Assembly (NCBI RefSeq): GCF_051055405.1
Contig: NZ_CP167068.1
Location: forward strand, 1,426,001 to 1,490,000
Source of the DNA: Pseudolachnospira sp051055405
GTDB lineage: Bacteria > Bacillota > Clostridia > Lachnospirales > Lachnospiraceae
Direction of reading: 5' to 3'
Length of the DNA stretch: 64,000 nucleotides
The notes under the pieces are model-generated. The model saw only the letters and a program-made list of their open reading frames with translations, did not search any database and was not told the origin of the DNA. Shown piece after piece: positions 60,642 to 64,000 of this stretch; the stretch's first letter is position 1, and each line of letters begins with the position of its first letter. The position numbers were made by a program, and so were the translations under genes.

Positions 60642-61154
60642 ATGGAAGAATATTTACGGGTCGGTGTTTTTGCCAGCACCCACGGAATCCGCGGAGAGAT
60701 TAAGGTGTATCCGACCACCGACGATGTGGGGCGGTTTCGGCAGTTGAAAAAGCTTATCATGGAGACCCGAAAGAAGGAACGGATTCCTTTGGAAGTGGAA
60801 GGCGTGAAATTCTTTAAGGGAATGGCAATCTTAAAGTTTAAAGGAATCAACGATATCAATGAGATTGAAAAATATAAAGGGAGCGATCTTCTCGTTTCCC
60901 GTGAGGATGCCATTCCTTTGGAAGACGGGGAGTTCTATGTGGCGGATCTGATTGGCTTATCGGTAGTCGATGAGAAGGGAGTGGAGCTTGGAAAACTGAA
61001 AGAAGTGCTCCAAACTGGCGCCAACGATGTATATGTAGTAAACGGCGGAGAACGAGAACTGTTGCTGCCGGCGATTGAGGAATGTATTCTGGATATTTGT
61101 CCGGAGAATGGATTTATAAAAGTACATTTGATGGAAGGGTTGACGGAACTATGA
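60642..61154 (+). CDS. rimM: 16S rRNA processing protein RimM
   Basis: A 170-residue ribosome maturation factor that binds S19 and helps fold the 30S head. N-terminal RimM barrel (LRVGVFASTHGIRGEIKVYP) and C-terminal PRC barrel (EFYVADLIGLSVVDEKG, NDVYVV, LLPAI). TAAGGAGCCGAGT precedes the ATG. Overlaps trmD by 4 bases. Confidence 0.95.
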   Translation: MEEYLRVGVFASTHGIRGEIKVYPTTDDVGRFRQLKKLIMETRKKERIPLEVEGVKFFKGMAILKFKGINDINEIEKYKGSDLLVSREDAIPLEDGEFYVADLIGLSVVDEKGVELGKLKEVLQTGANDVYVVNGGERELLLPAIEECILDICPENGFIKVHLMEGLTEL

Positions 61155-61885
61155 GATTCCATGTATTGACGCTATTTCCGGAGATGATTGAGCAAGGCTG
61201 CCGGACCAGTATTCTAGGCCGGGCGGCAGATGCTGGTCTGATTACGGTTTCCGCTACGAATATCCGCGATTTCTCAGAAAATAAACATGGTCATGTGGAT
61301 GATTATCCTTATGGCGGCGGAGCTGGGATGGTGATGCAGCCGGGACCCATCGACCGGGCTTACCAATCCATAAAACAGAACATACCCGGAAAGGCGCGGG
61401 TAATCTATGTGACGCCGCAAGGAACGGTTTTTCATCAGCGCATGGCAGAAGAACTGGCAAAAGAGGAAGACTTGATTTTTTTGTGCGGTCATTATGAAGG
61501 CGTGGATGAACGGATTTTAGAAAAATTAGTCACGGATTACGTGTCCATTGGCGACTATGTGTTAACCGGCGGGGAATTGCCGGCCATGGTGATGATCGAT
61601 GCAATCGCGAGGCTGGTTCCCGGTGTCCTGAGCAATCAGGTTTCTGCAGAGTTTGAATCGTTCCACGACAATCTTTTGGAATATCCCCAATATACGAGAC
61701 CGGAAGAGTATGAAGGGCGGAGAGTACCGGAAGTGCTTTTATCCGGACATCATGCCAATATCGAACAATGGCGGCGGGAGCAATCTCTGACGCGTACGCT
61801 GCATTGGAGACCGGATCTTTTAGAGAAAGCAGAGCTGACAAAAAAAGACCGGGAATATTTAGCAAAGCAAACGGATCGAAAATAG
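61151..61885 (+). CDS. trmD: tRNA (guanine-N1)-methyltransferase TrmD
   Basis: A 244-residue SPOUT methyltransferase making m1G37 in tRNA. Marks: MRFHVLTLFPEMIEQG at the start, DYPYGGGAGMVMQPGP, LCGHYEGVDERI, and GDYVLTGGELPAMVMIDAIARL-type knot motif, followed by LLSGHHANIEQWRR. Start set at ATG 61151 (ATGA overlap with rimM); the longer frame is inside rimM. The usual next gene rplS is missing; a terminator follows. Confidence 0.96.
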   Translation: MRFHVLTLFPEMIEQGCRTSILGRAADAGLITVSATNIRDFSENKHGHVDDYPYGGGAGMVMQPGPIDRAYQSIKQNIPGKARVIYVTPQGTVFHQRMAEELAKEEDLIFLCGHYEGVDERILEKLVTDYVSIGDYVLTGGELPAMVMIDAIARLVPGVLSNQVSAEFESFHDNLLEYPQYTRPEEYEGRRVPEVLLSGHHANIEQWRREQSLTRTLHWRPDLLEKAELTKKDREYLAKQTDRK

Positions 61886-61890
61886 TCCTA

Positions 61891-61934
61891 AAAAACGTCC
61901 CAGCCCGTCTGTCTGAACGGATTGGGACGTTTTC
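61891..61934. terminator. Bidirectional terminator between trmD and the M24 peptidase gene
   Basis: AAAACGTCCCA pairs with TGGGACGTTTT, with additional CCGT/ACGG pairing inside; A and T runs on both sides. Confidence 0.85.
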
Positions 61935-61946
61935 TATGTAAGAGGA

Positions 61947-63026
61947 TTATTCAATGATCTCAAGTTCTTTGGAGAAGCTATTCAAGATTTCACATCCATT
62001 TTCCGTCACCAAAACCAAATCCTCGATCCGGACGCCAACTTCTCCTTCCACATAGATGCCGGGCTCGATGGAAAAGATATTCCCTGGTGTTGCAAGCAGG
62101 TCGCTTTGGGTGGAAACATCGCCGGGCTCATGGACTTCAAGACCGATAAAATGTCCTAGACGGTGGGTGAAATTCGGACCGTAACCGGCTTCCGTAATCA
62201 AGTCGCGGGCAATCTGGTCGATACTTTTCAGGGGAACACCAGGCTTAATCGCTGCTTCTGCCGTTTCGTTGGCAGCGCGAACCGTCTGATAAATTCTGCG
62301 GTGTTCTTCATTACGAATCTCACGGAAGAAAAATGTTCTGGTCATATCCGCGCAGTAAAAGTCTTTTTTGCATCCAACGTCAAAGAGCACGCAATCTCCG
62401 GTTCGAAGCGGAGTATCATCCGGTTCATGATGCCCCATCGCCGCATTGGCGCCAAAACCAACCAAAGGAGCAAAAGAGAAATCATCCGCGCCGAAAGAAC
62501 GGTAAATCTCTAACATCTGACCTGCAACCTGTTTTTCTGTAATCCCTTCTTTTAATAGCTTCTTAAATTCGGCCATGGCCCTGTCATTGATACGGGAAAC
62601 CGCTTTCATCCATTCGATTTCCTGTTCATCCTTGCATGCCCGCGCTTCATCTATGCAATAAGAAACGTTTTCAAAAGCGGAAGCGCCGCACATGCTCATC
62701 AATGGCAATAAGAAACGAGCGGGCATATTCTTATCTACGCCAAGAGGAGTTCCCGATTGGATACATTGGCTAAGTAAGGCGATCGAGTCATCCGTATCAA
62801 AAAATCGTACTTTCTCTACGCCGAGATCTTCCGGTACGGTAAAAAGCTGATTGATGAATATTTTGTGATTTCCTTTCTGATTCAAGTAAAGAGCGTATAA
62901 ACGTTCTCCCGGTTCAATCCATCGGCCGGTAAGATAAAAAATAGAGGCAGGATCGCAAAAGACCGCTTGCTGTAGGTGACGTTTTTCCATGGATTCTAAT
63001 ACTTTTTTCAGTCGGCTGCTGTTCAT
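61947..63026 (-). CDS. M24-family Xaa-Pro dipeptidase/aminopeptidase
   Basis: A 359-residue metallopeptidase cutting peptides next to proline. N-terminal creatinase-like domain (about 1-130), then the pita-bread domain with all five metal ligands: Asp in LFDVGCKKD, Asp in CADMTRTF, His in HRLGHFIGLEVHEPG, Glu in FSIEPGIYVEG and Glu in VRIEDLVLV. ATG 63026 follows GGAGGAATAC; the longer frame to 63068 is unlikely. Cytoplasmic, used in peptide turnover. Confidence 0.92.
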   Translation of the reverse strand: MNSSRLKKVLESMEKRHLQQAVFCDPASIFYLTGRWIEPGERLYALYLNQKGNHKIFINQLFTVPEDLGVEKVRFFDTDDSIALLSQCIQSGTPLGVDKNMPARFLLPLMSMCGASAFENVSYCIDEARACKDEQEIEWMKAVSRINDRAMAEFKKLLKEGITEKQVAGQMLEIYRSFGADDFSFAPLVGFGANAAMGHHEPDDTPLRTGDCVLFDVGCKKDFYCADMTRTFFFREIRNEEHRRIYQTVRAANETAEAAIKPGVPLKSIDQIARDLITEAGYGPNFTHRLGHFIGLEVHEPGDVSTQSDLLATPGNIFSIEPGIYVEGEVGVRIEDLVLVTENGCEILNSFSKELEIIE

Positions 63027-63115
63027 GGTATTCCTCCATATTGTTTTGAATTCACAAATCCAACACATTCTTTTTGGATCGGTTTCACAAATCTGTCACA
63101 ATTTCCCTGAATTTT

Positions 63116-63143
63116 ATTGTACTCAATTTCTGAAAAAAGTCAA
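63116..63143 (-). promoter_or_regulatory. Promoter of the M24 peptidase gene
   Basis: On the minus strand: TTGACT, a 16-base spacer and TACAAT, about 90 bases upstream of the ATG. Confidence 0.6.
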
Positions 63144-63199
63144 GTACTTTATGTGAATTGCAAAAAAAAAAAAAAGTTGTAAAGTTTTCAAAAAACTTA

Positions 63200-63228
63200 T
63201 TGATTTTTCATGGGAGGTGCTATATAAT
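63200..63228 (+). promoter_or_regulatory. Promoter of the DUF3798 lipoprotein gene
   Basis: TTGATT (63200-63205), a 17-base spacer and TATAAT (63223-63228). A run of 14 A (63162-63175) upstream could act as an UP element. Confidence 0.75.
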
Positions 63229-63234
63229 ACAACC

Positions 63235-63289
63235 ACACAGACTAAAGACTGAACCGCGTTCGGTTAGTTTGGAAAGATGTCTGTGAAAA
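63235..63289 (+). promoter_or_regulatory. Structured 5' leader of the DUF3798 lipoprotein gene
   Basis: CACAGAC and GTCTGTG form an outer stem enclosing an AACCG/CGGTT hairpin with a CGTT loop. A small TGTG/CACA hairpin follows just before the AGGAGG. It is not a riboswitch class I recognise. Confidence 0.5.
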
Positions 63290-63310
63290 AACACAGTAGG
63301 AGGGAACTAT

Positions 63311-64000
63311 ATGAAAAAAACTCTGAGTAAATTCCTTGCGGCTGCTCTGGTAGCATCTATGTTAGCCGGCTGTGGAGGAAATGCGGCGTCCACGACGGCG
63401 GCACCCGACACCAAGGCTCCTGAGGCTACGACAGCTGCGGTAAAGCCGGATGAGACCGAGGCGCCTACCGAAGCTCCCGCGAGTACCGGAAAGGTAGCGA
63501 TCGTGACCAACACGGTTTCTCAGAATGAAGAAGAGTATCGTTCTGCAGAAAAAATGGCGGAAAAATATGGCGATCGGATTGTACATGTTACCTGGCCGGA
63601 TAACTTTATGAACGAGCAGGAGCAGATGATTACCACCGTCAGCAAACTGGCAGCGGATCCGGATGTAAAAGCGCTTGTGATCAATCAGGCCGTTCCGGGA
63701 ACGAACGCAGCGGTTGATAAGCTGAAAGAAACTCGTGACGATATCTTAGTTATTTATGGAACTCCTCAGGAGAATCCGGAAGACGTTGCTACGAGAGCCG
63801 ACCTGCTGCTGCAGCCGGATGAGCTGAGAATGGGACCTGCCATGATCGAGCAGGCGGCCAAATTAGGCGCGAAGACCTTCGTTCATTATTCCTTCCCGAG
63901 ACATATGGCTCAGGTGCTTCTTTCTTCTCGTCGTGACCTGATGAAGGAAAAATGCAAGGAAATGAATATCGAGTTCGTCGATGCGACGGCTCCCGACCCG
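63311..64000 (+). CDS. DUF3798 family substrate-binding-like lipoprotein (runs off the right edge)
   Basis: The first 230 residues of a lipoprotein cut by the window end. Signal peptide with lipobox LAGC (Cys21), an acidic Thr/Ala/Glu-rich linker to about residue 60, then a type I binding-protein-like domain (GKVAIVTNTVSQNEEEYRSA, ALVINQAVPGTNAAVDKL, DLLLQPDELRMGPAMIEQA). I assign it to DUF3798, a group of clostridial lipoproteins thought to bind a ligand for an ABC importer; the transporter genes would lie beyond the window. TAGGAGGGAACTAT is a strong ribosome site. Confidence 0.78.
   Translation, partial: MKKTLSKFLAAALVASMLAGCGGNAASTTAAPDTKAPEATTAAVKPDETEAPTEAPASTGKVAIVTNTVSQNEEEYRSAEKMAEKYGDRIVHVTWPDNFMNEQEQMITTVSKLAADPDVKALVINQAVPGTNAAVDKLKETRDDILVIYGTPQENPEDVATRADLLLQPDELRMGPAMIEQAAKLGAKTFVHYSFPRHMAQVLLSSRRDLMKEKCKEMNIEFVDATAPDP

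Noticed and set aside
63162..63175. Run of 14 A as a frameshift or phase-variation site
   Set aside because: It lies outside any coding region, between two divergent promoters; an UP-element role is simpler.
1..64000. CRISPR array, tRNA, rRNA or prophage
   Set aside because: No regularly spaced repeats, no cloverleaf with a CCA-type end, no rRNA sequence and no phage structural or integrase genes were seen on either strand.

Overview
The window looks like chromosomal core sequence from a spore-forming, anaerobic, low-to-mid GC Clostridia, most likely Lachnospiraceae. This is inferred from gene content: spo0A and spoIVB, the ThiW thiamine-precursor transporter, a DUF3798 lipoprotein, desulfoferrodoxin, and the nusB-xseAB-ispA-dxs-tlyA-nadK-recN and ylxM-ffh-rpsP-khpA-rimM-trmD operons. 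There are no rRNA or tRNA genes, CRISPR arrays, phage genes or transposases.

Layout. 1-1049: end of a superoxide reductase gene, a large imperfect palindrome, and a SEC-C protein. 1275-8785: a complete phosphate-starvation locus (pstS, pstC, pstA, pstB, phoU, a lipoprotein alkaline phosphatase and a PhoP/PhoR pair). 8810-18243: the most unusual block. A YesN-type regulator and a kinase without a sensor domain lie beside a sugar-ABC-type ATPase homologue that has lost all its catalytic motifs; then come an intact RbsB/A/C-type importer, an unknown protein and a nitrilase-family amidohydrolase. 18471-22790: a GNAT gene, then on the minus strand thiW-thiM-thiE behind a TPP riboswitch, and thyA-folA. 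23117-32551: ilvE, cardiolipin synthase, an ABC half-transporter, a split ThrE-type exporter, a SPOR amidase, a DacF-type carboxypeptidase and DegV. 32660-35902: a lipoprotein resembling trigger factor, and an orphan DnaK-like Hsp70. 36099-43868: addB-addA with a HipA-like kinase overlapping the end of addA. 43956-52409: the nusB-to-recN operon. 52506-55575: spoIVB, spo0A and an orphan response regulator. 55758-58265: a membrane protein, glgA and a small unknown protein. 58357-61885: the signal recognition and ribosome-maturation operon. 61947-64000: an M24 peptidase and the start of a DUF3798 lipoprotein gene.

How genes work together. PhoPR is encoded directly behind the phosphate importer and phosphatase it probably controls. 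The YesN/kinase/pseudo-ATPase set sits just before a transporter whose binding-protein gene has its own promoter, which suggests transport-coupled sensing. ThiW, ThiM and ThiE salvage the thiazole half of thiamine under TPP control. Convergent gene pairs are mostly separated by single long hairpins able to stop transcription from both sides.

Everything comes from reading the sequence by eye. Family names rest on recognisable motifs, and promoters and structures were not tested computationally.
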